Positions 48,562 through 56,537 of a stretch of 64,000 bases of DNA are shown here, in pieces (position 1 is the stretch's first letter; every line of letters begins with the position of its first letter). The notes below the pieces were generated by a model that was not told the origin of the DNA, did not search any database, and saw only the letters and a list, made by a program, of their open reading frames with translations. A program made the translations under genes and the position numbers. Where the stretch lies: contig NZ_JACIGE010000003.1 of assembly GCF_014197755.1 (NCBI RefSeq), positions 124,001 to 188,000 of the forward strand, written 5' to 3'. Source of the stretch: Rhodocyclus tenuis. GTDB lineage: Bacteria; Pseudomonadota; Gammaproteobacteria; Burkholderiales; Rhodocyclaceae.

Positions 48562-49749
48562 ATGGAATTAAGCGGCAAGCGCATCGTGCTCGGTGTCACC
48601 GGCGGCATTGCTGCCTACAAGGCGGCAGAACTCGTCCGCCTGCTCATCCGCCAGGGCGCTTCGGTGCAGGTGGCGATGACCGAGGCGGCGACGCGTTTCG
48701 TCAGCTCGGTGACCTTCCAGGCGCTGTCCGGGCGGCCGGTTTACACCGACCAATGGGATGCGCGCGTCGCCAACAACATGGCGCACATCGATCTCTCGCG
48801 CGAGGCCGACGCCATCCTGATCGCGCCGGCGTCGGCCGACTTTCTCGCCAAGGTCGCCCACGGCATGGCCGGCGACCTGCTGACCACCCTGTCGCTGGCG
48901 CGCAACTGCGCCATGCTGGTGGCGCCGGCGATGAACCGGCAGATGTGGGACAACCCGGCGACGCAGCGCAACATCGCCCTGCTCAAGCACGACGGTATCA
49001 GCATTCTCGGCCCCGGCTCCGGCGATCAGGCCTGCGGCGAAAACGGCCTCGGGCGAATGATCGAACCAGACGAAATCGTCACCGAACTGATCGATCACTT
49101 CCAGCCCAAACCGCTCGCCGGCAGGCGCGTCCTGCTCACCGCCGGACCGACTTTCGAAGCCATTGACCCGGTCCGCGGCATCACCAATCTGTCGTCGGGA
49201 CGCATGGGTTACGCCCTGGCGCGTGCCTGCCGCGAAGCCGGCGCCGAAGTCACGCTCGTTTCCGGGCCGGTACATCTGCAACGGCCGCATCGCGTCGTGC
49301 GCATCGAGACCAGCAGCGCGCTGGAGATGCGCGAGGAGGTGATGCGCCATGCCGCGCACTGTGACGTTTTCATCGGCGTCGCTGCGGTTGCCGACTACCG
49401 GCCGGAAACGATGTCGATGCAGAAGATCAAGAAAAAGGGCTCGCCACCGGCGATCAAGCTGGTCGAAAACCCGGACATCCTCGCCGAAGTGGCAGCGCTG
49501 GCGAAACCGCCGTTTTGTGTCGGCTTCGCCGCCGAGAGCGAGCAACTGGGCGAGAACGCCGAAGCCAAACGTCAACGCAAGGGGATCCCGCTGATCGTCG
49601 GCAATCTGGTGCAGGAGTCTCTGGGCAGCGATCAGGCGACGCTGACACTGTTCGACGATGAGGGCCGGCACCCGCTACCGGTAGCGCCGAAAATCGAACT
49701 GGCGCGGCAGATCGTCGCGCGCATTGCCAATTTGCTGGAGCCCCGCTGA
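48562..49749 (+). CDS. coaBC: Bifunctional phosphopantothenoylcysteine decarboxylase/synthase
   Basis: This 395-residue protein makes 4'-phosphopantetheine for coenzyme A. The N-terminal FMN-dependent CoaC domain (to about residue 190) shows [16 protein letters not shown], the active histidine in [13 protein letters not shown], and the cysteine in [13 protein letters not shown]. The CoaB domain (about 190-395) shows [28 protein letters not shown] and KIKKKG for CTP binding. A ribosome site AGGAAAAA precedes the ATG. Its stop overlaps the dut ATG by one base. Confidence 0.97.
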   Translation: MELSGKRIVLGVTGGIAAYKAAELVRLLIRQGASVQVAMTEAATRFVSSVTFQALSGRPVYTDQWDARVANNMAHIDLSREADAILIAPASADFLAKVAHGMAGDLLTTLSLARNCAMLVAPAMNRQMWDNPATQRNIALLKHDGISILGPGSGDQACGENGLGRMIEPDEIVTELIDHFQPKPLAGRRVLLTAGPTFEAIDPVRGITNLSSGRMGYALARACREAGAEVTLVSGPVHLQRPHRVVRIETSSALEMREEVMRHAAHCDVFIGVAAVADYRPETMSMQKIKKKGSPPAIKLVENPDILAEVAALAKPPFCVGFAAESEQLGENAEAKRQRKGIPLIVGNLVQESLGSDQATLTLFDDEGRHPLPVAPKIELARQIVARIANLLEPR

Positions 49750-50198
49750 TGCAAGCCATCGACATCCGCCTGCTCGACCCGCGTCTGCAGGAATCGCCAC
49801 CGCATTACGCGACTGCCGGCGCCGCCGGCCTTGACCTGCGCGCCTGCATTCCGGCGCCGCTAGAGATCAATCCCGGAGAAACGCATCTGGTGCCGACCGG
49901 CATCGCGCTGCACATTGCCGACCCCGGCTACGCCGCACTGATCCTGCCGCGTTCGGGACTCGGCCACAAACACGGCATCGTCCTCGGCAATCTGGTCGGG
50001 CTGATCGATTCGGACTACCAGGGCGAGATCATGGTGTCGACTTGGAACCGCGGCAGTGCGAGCTTTACGCTCAATCCGCTCGAGCGGCTGGCGCAGCTGG
50101 TCATCGTTCCGGTCGTGCAGGCGCAATTCCGGGTGGTCGACGAGTTTGCCGCCAGCGAGCGCGGCGCCGGTGGTTTCGGCAGCACCGGACGGCGCTGA
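49749..50198 (+). CDS. dut: dUTP diphosphatase
   Basis: This 149-residue trimeric dUTPase has the five motifs in order: [50 protein letters not shown], and the C-terminal GAGGFGSTG. It hydrolyses dUTP to dUMP, keeping uracil out of DNA. It is coupled to coaBC (TGATG overlap), a common pair in bacteria. Confidence 0.98.
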   Translation: MQAIDIRLLDPRLQESPPHYATAGAAGLDLRACIPAPLEINPGETHLVPTGIALHIADPGYAALILPRSGLGHKHGIVLGNLVGLIDSDYQGEIMVSTWNRGSASFTLNPLERLAQLVIVPVVQAQFRVVDEFAASERGAGGFGSTGRR

Positions 50199-50204
50199 AA
50201 GCGC

Positions 50205-50690
50205 TCAGCGCGGACGGCTGAGCACCAGTCGCAAGGACAGCGCAAGAAGGCCGGCAAACAGGAAAGCCGCCCAGTTGGCCATCGACAGTCCGAGGAAAAC
50301 CCACTCCTTGCTTGAGCAGAAACCCGTCACCATGAACAGCGACGGCCACTGCATGCCGAACCAGTCGACCAGCCTTTCGATCAGCGTCGGCTCGCCGAAA
50401 GCGCATTCGTTCGCCGGGTCAGGCGCGTACTGCTGCCAGCTCTGGTAGAGCGCCGTCGCCAGGCCGCCGGCGGCGGTCAGCGCGGCGAACGATCCCAACA
50501 GCCGACGCGCCGACGGCAGCAGCACGCCGGCCAGCGCGACGATTGCCAGCAGCAGGCAGAGCAGGCGCTGGAAAATGCACAGATGGCAGGCATTCAGCCG
50601 CAGCAACTCGCCGAGCGCCCAGCCGCCGACAGCCGCCCCGGCGGCACTGATGGCGATCACGCCGAAGTTCGCACGTGCACTCAGGCGCAT
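50205..50690 (-). CDS. dsbB: Disulfide bond formation protein B
   Basis: This 161-residue inner-membrane quinone reductase has four membrane segments. The two cysteine pairs are C35/C38 (NACHLC) and C96/C125 (NECAFG and GFCSSK), so all catalytic residues are present. It reoxidises DsbA with ubiquinone. The ATG at 50690 gives the normal length; a longer frame from 50771 would add a non-membrane extension and is unlikely. It converges with dut. Confidence 0.95.
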   Translation of the reverse strand: MRLSARANFGVIAISAAGAAVGGWALGELLRLNACHLCIFQRLLCLLLAIVALAGVLLPSARRLLGSFAALTAAGGLATALYQSWQQYAPDPANECAFGEPTLIERLVDWFGMQWPSLFMVTGFCSSKEWVFLGLSMANWAAFLFAGLLALSLRLVLSRPR

Positions 50691-50935
50691 GCGCCAAACC
50701 CAGCACCCGCAACGCGGCGTTTTTTCCCCGGCATGCCGTCTCGCGTTTTGCCGCTGTTCATGCTGTACCACTCCCGAAAACCGGCCAGCGCCGGGATGAG
50801 GCGAATGATTCTAAAGGCAAGCAGTGGCCGACACCAAACGCCTGCTCGCTGCCATCCGGCGCGGGAAGCCGGGGCACTGCGCGGCGGCAGCGCGCGTAGC
50901 CGTGCGAGAAGGTTCATTCTTCGGCGCGCTCGGGC

Positions 50936-50941
50936 TATCAT
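50936..50941 (+). promoter_or_regulatory. -10 box 6 nt before the rstA-like ATG
   Basis: TATCAT, then GACGCG, then the ATG. TTCATT at 50913-50918 with a 17-bp spacer is a partial -35. Transcription should start at the A of the ATG. There is no ribosome site. Confidence 0.5.
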
Positions 50942-50947
50942 GACGCG

Positions 50948-51658
50948 ATGAAAACACGCATCCTGCTCGTTGAAGACGATGAACGCCTGGCCGACCTGAC
51001 CGCAGAGTATCTGCGCAAGAACGATTTCGAGGTCAGCATCGAGTCGCGCGGCGACACCGCCGAAGCGCGCATCCTCGGCGAGCGGCCCGATCTCGTCGTG
51101 CTCGACGTGATGTTGCCGGGCAAGGACGGCTTCGAGGTCTGCCGCATGATTCGCCCGCATTACAGCGGCGTCATCGTCATGCTCACCGCCCGCGACGAGG
51201 ATTTCGACCAGATTCTCGGTCTCGAACTTGGCGCCGACGACTACATTGCCAAACCGGCGCAGCCGCGACTGCTGCTCGCTCGCATCAAGGCCCTGCTGCG
51301 GCGCACACCGACCACCAGCGGCGGCACGATGCAGAGCGATGCCGACGCCGAGCTGGCTTTCGGCCGCTTCCGCATCAGCCAGGAAACGCGCACCGCACAC
51401 CTCGGCGACGAGGTCATCGAACTGACTACCGCCGAGTTCGATCTCCTCTGGCTGCTGGCGCAGCACGCCGGCAACATCCTGTCGCGCGACGACCTGCTGC
51501 AGCAATTGCGCGGCATCGGTTTCGACGGCCTCGACCGCTCGATCGACGCGCGCATTTCCCGCTTGCGCAAGAAACTCGGCGACGACCCGGACAACCCCAA
51601 GCGAATCAAGACGGTACGCGGCAAGGGCTATCTGTTCAGCAAGCATGACTGGCAATAG
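50948..51658 (+). CDS. rstA: OmpR-family response regulator (RstA-like)
   Basis: This 236-residue regulator has a receiver domain with the acidic pocket VEDD and phospho-acceptor Asp53 (LVVLDVMLPGKDG), plus the KPAQPRLLLARI lysine region, and a C-terminal winged-helix domain (about 135-234: ELTTAEFDLLWLLAQHAG, RGIGFDGLDRSIDARISRLR, RIKTVRGKGYLF). The ADDYIAKPAQPRLLLARIKA form resembles RstA. It overlaps the kinase gene by 14 nt. It appears to start a leaderless message. Confidence 0.9.
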   Translation: MKTRILLVEDDERLADLTAEYLRKNDFEVSIESRGDTAEARILGERPDLVVLDVMLPGKDGFEVCRMIRPHYSGVIVMLTARDEDFDQILGLELGADDYIAKPAQPRLLLARIKALLRRTPTTSGGTMQSDADAELAFGRFRISQETRTAHLGDEVIELTTAEFDLLWLLAQHAGNILSRDDLLQQLRGIGFDGLDRSIDARISRLRKKLGDDPDNPKRIKTVRGKGYLFSKHDWQ

Positions 51659-53090
51659 CAACGGCAGCAGCGCGGGCCGCGCGAGCAACGGCGGCGGCCA
51701 CAAGCTGCTGGCGATCTTCGGCCGCTACAAGCCGGCACCGTGGCGTGGGCATTACAGCCTGTCGAAGCTGTTCTTCAACGTCTACCTGCTCGCCGCCAGT
51801 TCGTTCATCGTCATCGCGCTGTTCGCCGATTTCGTCATCTCGACGGCCATCCGCGGCGTCACCGAAGACTACATGAGCCGCTTCATGCGCGGCACCATCG
51901 TTCTGATCGAGGACGAACTGTTCCGCCATCCGCGCGCCGAATGGCCGACCGCGGTCAAGGCGATCGACGAGAAGTTCGCTTACCGCCTCGACATTGTCGA
52001 ACGCTGGACGCTCCGGCTTGAACAGAAACAGGCCGAACGCCTCGACTCCGGCGACATGGCGGTTTCGCCCGATGGCGACATCCTCTACCACCGGCTCAAG
52101 GAAACCTCGCAGGTTCTGGTGGTCGGCCCGCTGTCGCCACGCGCCAATGCCGAATACCACGGCAGCCTGTCGATGGAACTGCGCATCCGGCTGCTGACAT
52201 GGACGGTGATCGGCGTCGTGCTGGCCATCGCCGTGTGGTTCTTCGTGCGCCCGTTCTGGCGCGATCTGGAAGCGATGCGCCAGACCGCACGCGCCCTCGG
52301 CGACGGGCAGCTCGACGCACGCGCGCCACGCATCCGCAGCAGCGCTTTCGATCTGCTCGCCGAAACCTTCGACGGCATGGCCGAACGCATCCAGCGACTG
52401 ATCGCCACACAGAAGGAATTGTCGAGCGCCATCTCGCATGAATTGCGCACACCGATCGCGCGTATGCGTTTCGAGTTGGAAATGATCTCCGAAACCGACG
52501 AGAGCAGCGAACGCGACCGCCTGCGCCGGATGATGGAAGACGACCTCGACGAACTCGACGGCCTGATCGACTCCAGCCTCACCTACGCGCGTTTTGAACG
52601 CGAACCGCCGGAACTGCACCTGTCGCCGGTCGAGTTCTCGCCCTGGCTGGAAGAAGAAGTCGAATCAATGCGCATCCTCGGCCGCCGCCTCGACCTGACG
52701 GTCGACACGCGCGCCGTGCCGGAAGGCCTGCAGGTCGAACTCGACCGCAAGAGCATGCCTTACGCGATCACCAACCTGCTGCGCAACGCCATCAAGTACG
52801 CGCGCTCGCGTATCGAAGTCAGTGCCGAACTGATCGACGACCGCATCGCCATCCACGTCGACGACGATGGCTGCGGCATTCCGCCCGAAGAACGCGAACG
52901 CGTCTTCTCGGCATTCACCCGTCTCGACAGCTCGCGCGACCGCTCGACCGGTGGCTACGGACTGGGGCTGGCGATCGCCCGGCAGGTGCTTGAGCAGCAC
53001 CATGGCTTGGCATCGGCGGACGAAGCGCCGCTCGGGGGGGCACGCTTCACCTTGAGCTGGCCGGTAACGCAGTCCGGCATCAATAACTGA
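51645..53090 (+). CDS. rstB: Sensor histidine kinase (RstB-like)
   Basis: This 481-residue kinase has a Ser/Gly-rich N-terminus, membrane segment 1 (about 46-64), a periplasmic domain of about 120 residues, membrane segment 2 (about 186-205), a HAMP domain, the dimerisation domain with phospho-acceptor His265 (AISHELRTPIARM), and a C-terminal ATPase domain with N box (NLLRNAIKYARS), DDGCGIPPEE and GGYGLGLAI. It partners the rstA-like regulator. Signal is unknown. It is the last gene before the small-RNA array. Confidence 0.92.
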   Translation: MTGNSNGSSAGRASNGGGHKLLAIFGRYKPAPWRGHYSLSKLFFNVYLLAASSFIVIALFADFVISTAIRGVTEDYMSRFMRGTIVLIEDELFRHPRAEWPTAVKAIDEKFAYRLDIVERWTLRLEQKQAERLDSGDMAVSPDGDILYHRLKETSQVLVVGPLSPRANAEYHGSLSMELRIRLLTWTVIGVVLAIAVWFFVRPFWRDLEAMRQTARALGDGQLDARAPRIRSSAFDLLAETFDGMAERIQRLIATQKELSSAISHELRTPIARMRFELEMISETDESSERDRLRRMMEDDLDELDGLIDSSLTYARFEREPPELHLSPVEFSPWLEEEVESMRILGRRLDLTVDTRAVPEGLQVELDRKSMPYAITNLLRNAIKYARSRIEVSAELIDDRIAIHVDDDGCGIPPEERERVFSAFTRLDSSRDRSTGGYGLGLAIARQVLEQHHGLASADEAPLGGARFTLSWPVTQSGINN

Positions 53091-53125
53091 GGCATAAGCA
53101 GGCGCGCGGACGGCGCAATGAGCCG

Positions 53126-53159
53126 CCTGCGCCTGCGCCTGCGCCTGCGCCTGCGCCTG
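53126..53159. repeat. Hexanucleotide tandem repeat (CCTGCG)
   Basis: Five perfect copies and a partial sixth directly after the kinase gene. It is followed by GC-rich GGCCCGCGCCCGCGC. No gene uses it. Confidence 0.9.
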
Positions 53160-53205
53160 GGCCCGCGCCCGCGCGAAGCCGAGCAAAGCCTTGCCGTTAC
53201 AGCCC

Positions 53206-53261
53206 GTCACCGAAGCGCCCCAAAAGCACAACAGAAGCAGCCAGCAGCCCGGCAGTACAAT
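53206..53261 (+). promoter_or_regulatory. Upstream activator-like pattern and -10 of small RNA 1
   Basis: GTCAC (53206-53210), CAACA (53229-53233) and TACAAT (53256-53261). GTCAC to CAACA is 23 bp start to start, the same as in units 2 and 3. No normal -35 is present, which suggests activator-dependent transcription. Confidence 0.65.
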
Positions 53262-53267
53262 TCTTCC

Positions 53268-53370
53268 ATTGCTTCAGCGCCCCCTCGCTGGCAATTGTTT
53301 GAACCTCCCTGATAGCCCATCCCCCTGATGGGTTTTGAATCCCGCGGCGAATCAACCGCGGGATTTTTTT
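53268..53370 (+). ncRNA. Sibling small RNA 1 (anti-Shine-Dalgarno type)
   Basis: Predicted transcript of about 103 nt. Hairpin 1 pairs ATTGC/CAGCG (53268-53279, with TT bulge) with CGCTG/GCAAT (53286-53295), loop CCCCCT. A single-stranded linker carries CCTCCCT (53304-53310), complementary to AGGGAGG-type ribosome sites. Hairpin 2 has CCCATC and GATGGG arms (53316-53332) and a CCCCT loop. The terminator stem ATCCCGCGG/CCGCGGGAT ends in seven T (53364-53370). The whole unit is repeated, with sequence changes that keep the hairpin 2 pairing, in units 2 and 3. I recall an Rfam family of betaproteobacterial toxic small RNAs with anti-SD motifs that may be related; this was not checked. Confidence 0.75.
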
Positions 53371-53468
53371 CGCCCTCTTTTGCAAAAGCCCGGCTTTCGT
53401 CGCGAGCACTCGCGAGGAAAAAGCCACAAACTTCAAAAAACCAAAAACGACATATTCGAGCACATGCC

Positions 53469-53523
53469 GTCACAAAAAAGCCAAAAACATGCAACATACG
53501 TGAAGCCCTCGCACGCTTAGAAT
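53469..53523 (+). promoter_or_regulatory. Upstream activator-like pattern and -10 of small RNA 2
   Basis: GTCAC (53469-53473), CAACA (53492-53496) and TAGAAT (53518-53523). The first two are 23 bp apart start to start; CAACA is 26 bp before the -10. Confidence 0.65.
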
Positions 53524-53529
53524 GCAGGC

Positions 53530-53631
53530 GTTGTCTCGGCGTCCCCCGCGCTGGCAATGTTTGACCCTCCCTGATTCCCGTCCCCCGACGGGATTTGAAT
53601 CCCGTGAAGCGAATGCTCGCGGGATTTTTTT
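53530..53631 (+). ncRNA. Sibling small RNA 2 (anti-Shine-Dalgarno type)
   Basis: Predicted transcript of about 102 nt. Hairpin 1 pairs CGGCG (53537-53541) with CGCTG (53549-53553) and GTTG with CAAT outside, loop TCCCCCG. The linker has CCTCCCT (53566-53572), 36 nt from the predicted start as in unit 1. Hairpin 2 is TCCCGTC/GACGGGA (53576-53593) with a CCCC loop. The terminator pairs ATCCCG with CGGGAT and ends in seven T (53625-53631). Hairpin 2 differs in sequence from unit 1 but keeps the stem and C-rich loop, which supports selection on structure. Confidence 0.75.
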
Positions 53632-53650
53632 CGCCTCCGCGACACGCGCC

Positions 53651-53705
53651 GTCACAAAAGAGATGCGCAAGCACAACAGACTGGCCGGGTGAAGGCGTCT
53701 AAGAT
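53651..53705 (+). promoter_or_regulatory. Upstream activator-like pattern and -10 of small RNA 3
   Basis: GTCAC (53651-53655), CAACA (53674-53678) and TAAGAT (53700-53705). The GTCAC-CAACA distance is again exactly 23 bp. The stretch shares AAGCACAACAG with unit 1 and GCCGTCACAAAA with unit 2. Confidence 0.65.
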
Positions 53706-53711
53706 CAAAGC

Positions 53712-53815
53712 CGTACACGTAGCAGCGCTAGCGGTAATTGTTGAACCTCCCTGATGCCAAGTCGCCCCCGACACGGCTTGAATCCCGCAAACACCAGAGT
53801 TTGCGGGATTTTTTT
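53712..53815 (+). ncRNA. Sibling small RNA 3 (anti-Shine-Dalgarno type)
   Basis: Predicted transcript of about 104 nt. The 5' hairpin is reduced to TAGC/GCTA with an AGC loop and lacks the C-rich loop seen in units 1 and 2. The linker CCTCCCT is at 53746-53752. Hairpin 2 pairs GCC/GGC and GTCG/CGAC around CCCC (53756-53777). The terminator has 11-bp arms ATCCCGCAAAC/GTTTGCGGGAT and seven T (53809-53815). The different 5' end could give it other targets or stability. Confidence 0.72.
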
Positions 53816-53861
53816 CGCCTGTTCGCCACGCCAGCGCGGCAGCGGTGCCGGATGCCCGCCG

Positions 53862-55274
53862 CTATTTCGGCGTTGGCGATGGCGGCGGCTTGACCGGCGC
53901 CGCAGGCGCTGCCGGGGGAGTCGCAGAAAGCTCGGCCGTGGCGGCTGGCGACGGCGCAGCGCTCGCCTCCAAGCTCGTTGCCGCACAGACCACCGGCTGA
54001 CCGAGCAAACGCACTTCGCGCTGCGGGAAGGGAATCTCGATGCCGTGTGCGCGAAAAGCCCGCAATACGGCAACACTGACGTCGGAGCGGATGTTCGCCG
54101 ACCCCGCTTCCGGATCGCCGATCCAGAAGCCCAGTTCAAGATTCAGACCGCTGTCGGCGAACTGCGTCAGCAGCACACGCGCTGGCGGATCAGCGAGCGT
54201 GCGCGACTGCGCATTCGCCACCTCGGTCATTAGCTGCATCGCCAGATCGATATCGGCGTCGTAGGCGATCTGCACCTGTACGGCGACGCGCACGCGCGAG
54301 TCGGTGAACGAGCGGTTCTGGATGATGTTGCTGACCAGATACTCGTTCGGAATGATCACCTCCGAGCCCGTCTGCGTATTGACGACCGTATAGCGCGTGG
54401 TGATCTGGGTGACGACACCGGAAGTTGTCGCGTCTACGGCGATGACGTTGCCGATGCGGATCGAGCGGTCGAGCAGAATGATGAAGCCGCTGACGTAATT
54501 GCTGGCGATCTTCTGCAGACCGAAGCCGAGGCCGACGGCAAGCGCGCCGCCGAACACCGACAGCGCAGTGATGTCGATGCCGACCAGCGACAGGCTGAAC
54601 AGCAGCGCGACCAGCGACAGCAGCGACTTGGCGAGACGCGCGAAGAGAACACGCACGTTCGAGTCCATATCCTGCGCGCGCAGCAGACGCTGCTCGACAA
54701 AACCGGCGGCCCACAGCGCGATGAGCAGCGTCGCCAGCACGGTAACGGCAGCGTGCAGGACCACCCACAGATCCAGCCGCTGCTTGCCGACGCTGAACGT
54801 CACCTGTTCGAGCATGTCGATCAGCGGATCGGACAGCCCGGTGATGTAGAGCGCCAGACACAACCAGACGGTGAGGGCGAAGAAGCGCTCGGAAGCGGCC
54901 AGCCAGCCGCTCGGCGCAAAAGCCCGCCGCAGCACATAGACGGTGACGCGCACCACGGCCAGCGAGAGCAGCAGCGGCACCGCCAGATCGATCATGCCGA
55001 CGTGTCCCCACCAAGGCTGCAGCGCGGCACGCGCCAGCAACACCAGCGCGAGAGCCAGCAGAGGGAAGGAAACGCGGCGCAGACCGCTCTCGCCGAACTC
55101 GCGCAGTGCGCTGCGCTCGCCGCTGGCGTCGCGCGAATACTGGCGCAGCAGCCGCGTCAGCCACCAGGCGATGGCCAGGCTGGCAAACAGCGCGACGAAT
55201 TGCCACCAGGCATCGGGCTCCTGCAGCTCGCGCCAGATGCCGCGCAGCAGCGAAAAAAGCTCGCGCTCGTTCAT
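53862..55274 (-). CDS. MscS-family mechanosensitive channel
   Basis: This 470-residue protein has several N-terminal membrane helices (about residues 25-210), then the MscS core: a pore-lining helix with SVFGGALAVGLGFGLQKIASNY, the beta domain DRSIRIGNVIAVDATTSGVV, VVNTQTGSEVIIPNEYLVSN and a C-terminal alpha/beta domain. The end (about 435-470) is a Pro/Ala-rich tail. It releases solutes under osmotic downshock. Its ATG overlaps the rsmB stop by 4 nt; it is last in a minus-strand run from dedA. It converges with the small-RNA array. Confidence 0.93.
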   Translation of the reverse strand: MNERELFSLLRGIWRELQEPDAWWQFVALFASLAIAWWLTRLLRQYSRDASGERSALREFGESGLRRVSFPLLALALVLLARAALQPWWGHVGMIDLAVPLLLSLAVVRVTVYVLRRAFAPSGWLAASERFFALTVWLCLALYITGLSDPLIDMLEQVTFSVGKQRLDLWVVLHAAVTVLATLLIALWAAGFVEQRLLRAQDMDSNVRVLFARLAKSLLSLVALLFSLSLVGIDITALSVFGGALAVGLGFGLQKIASNYVSGFIILLDRSIRIGNVIAVDATTSGVVTQITTRYTVVNTQTGSEVIIPNEYLVSNIIQNRSFTDSRVRVAVQVQIAYDADIDLAMQLMTEVANAQSRTLADPPARVLLTQFADSGLNLELGFWIGDPEAGSANIRSDVSVAVLRAFRAHGIEIPFPQREVRLLGQPVVCAATSLEASAAPSPAATAELSATPPAAPAAPVKPPPSPTPK

Positions 55275-56527
55275 CGACGTTCCAGCACCGCCGCGAAGAA
55301 GCCGTCGACGCCCTGCTCCAGCGGCGACAGGCGCAAGCGTTCGCCGGCCTCGATGGCAATACCCTGCGCGCGCAGCACCTCGCCGGCGTTGAGCGGAACA
55401 AACTCGGGATGCGCGGCGAGGAAGGCGTCGACGATGACGTCGTTTTCCGCCGCCAGCGGGCTGCAGGTCGCATAGACGAGACGACCACCGGGTTTCACCA
55501 GCGTCGATGCCGCGGCGAGGATCGACGCCTGCTTCACCGCCAGTTCAGCGATCGCTTTCGCCGTCTGCCGCCACTTCAGGTCGGGGTTGCGGCGCAGCGT
55601 GCCGAGGCCCGAGCACGGCGCGTCGACCAGCACACGATCGAGCTTGCCGGCCAGCCGGCGCACGCGCGCGTCGCGTTCGGATTCGATACGCACCGGATGC
55701 ACGTTCGACAGTCCCGAGCGCGCCAGACGCGGCTTCAACGCCGCCAGACGCGGTGCCGAAACGTCGAAGGCGTAGAGACGGCCCTGCGAGCGCATCAGCG
55801 CGCCGAGCAGCAGGGTCTTGCCGCCGGCACCGGCACAGAAATCGGCGACCATCTCGCCGCGCTTCGGCTGCACCAGATAGCCGAGCAGCTGGCTGCCCTC
55901 GTCCTGCACCTCGACGCTGCCGTCGAGAAACAAAGGGTGTCTGGCCAGCGCCGGCTTGCCGGCGAGGCGGATGCCGAGCGGCGAGAAAGGCGTTGCCACG
56001 CCGGCAATGCCGTCTTCGGCCAGCCGCGCCAGTACCGCCTCGCGCTCGGCTTTGAGCGGATTGACGCGCAGGTCGAGCGGCGCCGAATGCTTGCTCGCTT
56101 CGGCCAGCGCTTCGGCCGCCGCCTCGCCCATCTGCGCGACGAGCATCTCGTACAGCCAGTCGGGCAGGTCGCAGCGCACCGGAGGCGGCAGGTCGGCAAG
56201 CTTCACCGCCTTGGCTTCGGCCAGCCACTTCGTTTCCGATTCGCGCAGCAGCGATTCAAGCTCACGCCGGTTGAGTCCCTGCACACAGGCCAGCGAAGCG
56301 AGCAGCAGGCGGCGCGAGGTGACGTCGTCGCCGCAGCGAGCAGTCAGCGAACGCCGCCGGCGTAGGACGGCAAAAGTCGTCTCGGCGACGAAGGCGCGAT
56401 CGGCGCGGCCGAGTTCGCCATGGCGACGGAAATACTGCGACAGCGTCGCGTCAGCAGGCGCGGCAAAGCGCAGCAGTTCGCCGAGAACGGCTTCGGCACG
56501 GGCAAAGACAGCAGGAGAAATGGGCAT
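55271..56527 (-). CDS. rsmB: 16S rRNA (cytosine-5) methyltransferase, RsmB-like
   Basis: This 418-residue protein has an N-terminal NusB-like/RNA-binding part (about 1-150) and a SAM-dependent catalytic domain. The SAM motif is DFCAGAGGKTLLLGALM, the catalytic cysteines are in DAPCSGLGTLRRNPD and in YATCSPLAAEN. It methylates C967 of 16S rRNA in the known members; the exact site here is inferred. It lacks the usual fmt neighbour seen in enterobacteria. It is 10 nt after the DUF3108 gene. Confidence 0.9.
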   Translation of the reverse strand: MPISPAVFARAEAVLGELLRFAAPADATLSQYFRRHGELGRADRAFVAETTFAVLRRRRSLTARCGDDVTSRRLLLASLACVQGLNRRELESLLRESETKWLAEAKAVKLADLPPPVRCDLPDWLYEMLVAQMGEAAAEALAEASKHSAPLDLRVNPLKAEREAVLARLAEDGIAGVATPFSPLGIRLAGKPALARHPLFLDGSVEVQDEGSQLLGYLVQPKRGEMVADFCAGAGGKTLLLGALMRSQGRLYAFDVSAPRLAALKPRLARSGLSNVHPVRIESERDARVRRLAGKLDRVLVDAPCSGLGTLRRNPDLKWRQTAKAIAELAVKQASILAAASTLVKPGGRLVYATCSPLAAENDVIVDAFLAAHPEFVPLNAGEVLRAQGIAIEAGERLRLSPLEQGVDGFFAAVLERR

Positions 56528-56537
56528 CGGTGGGCTT

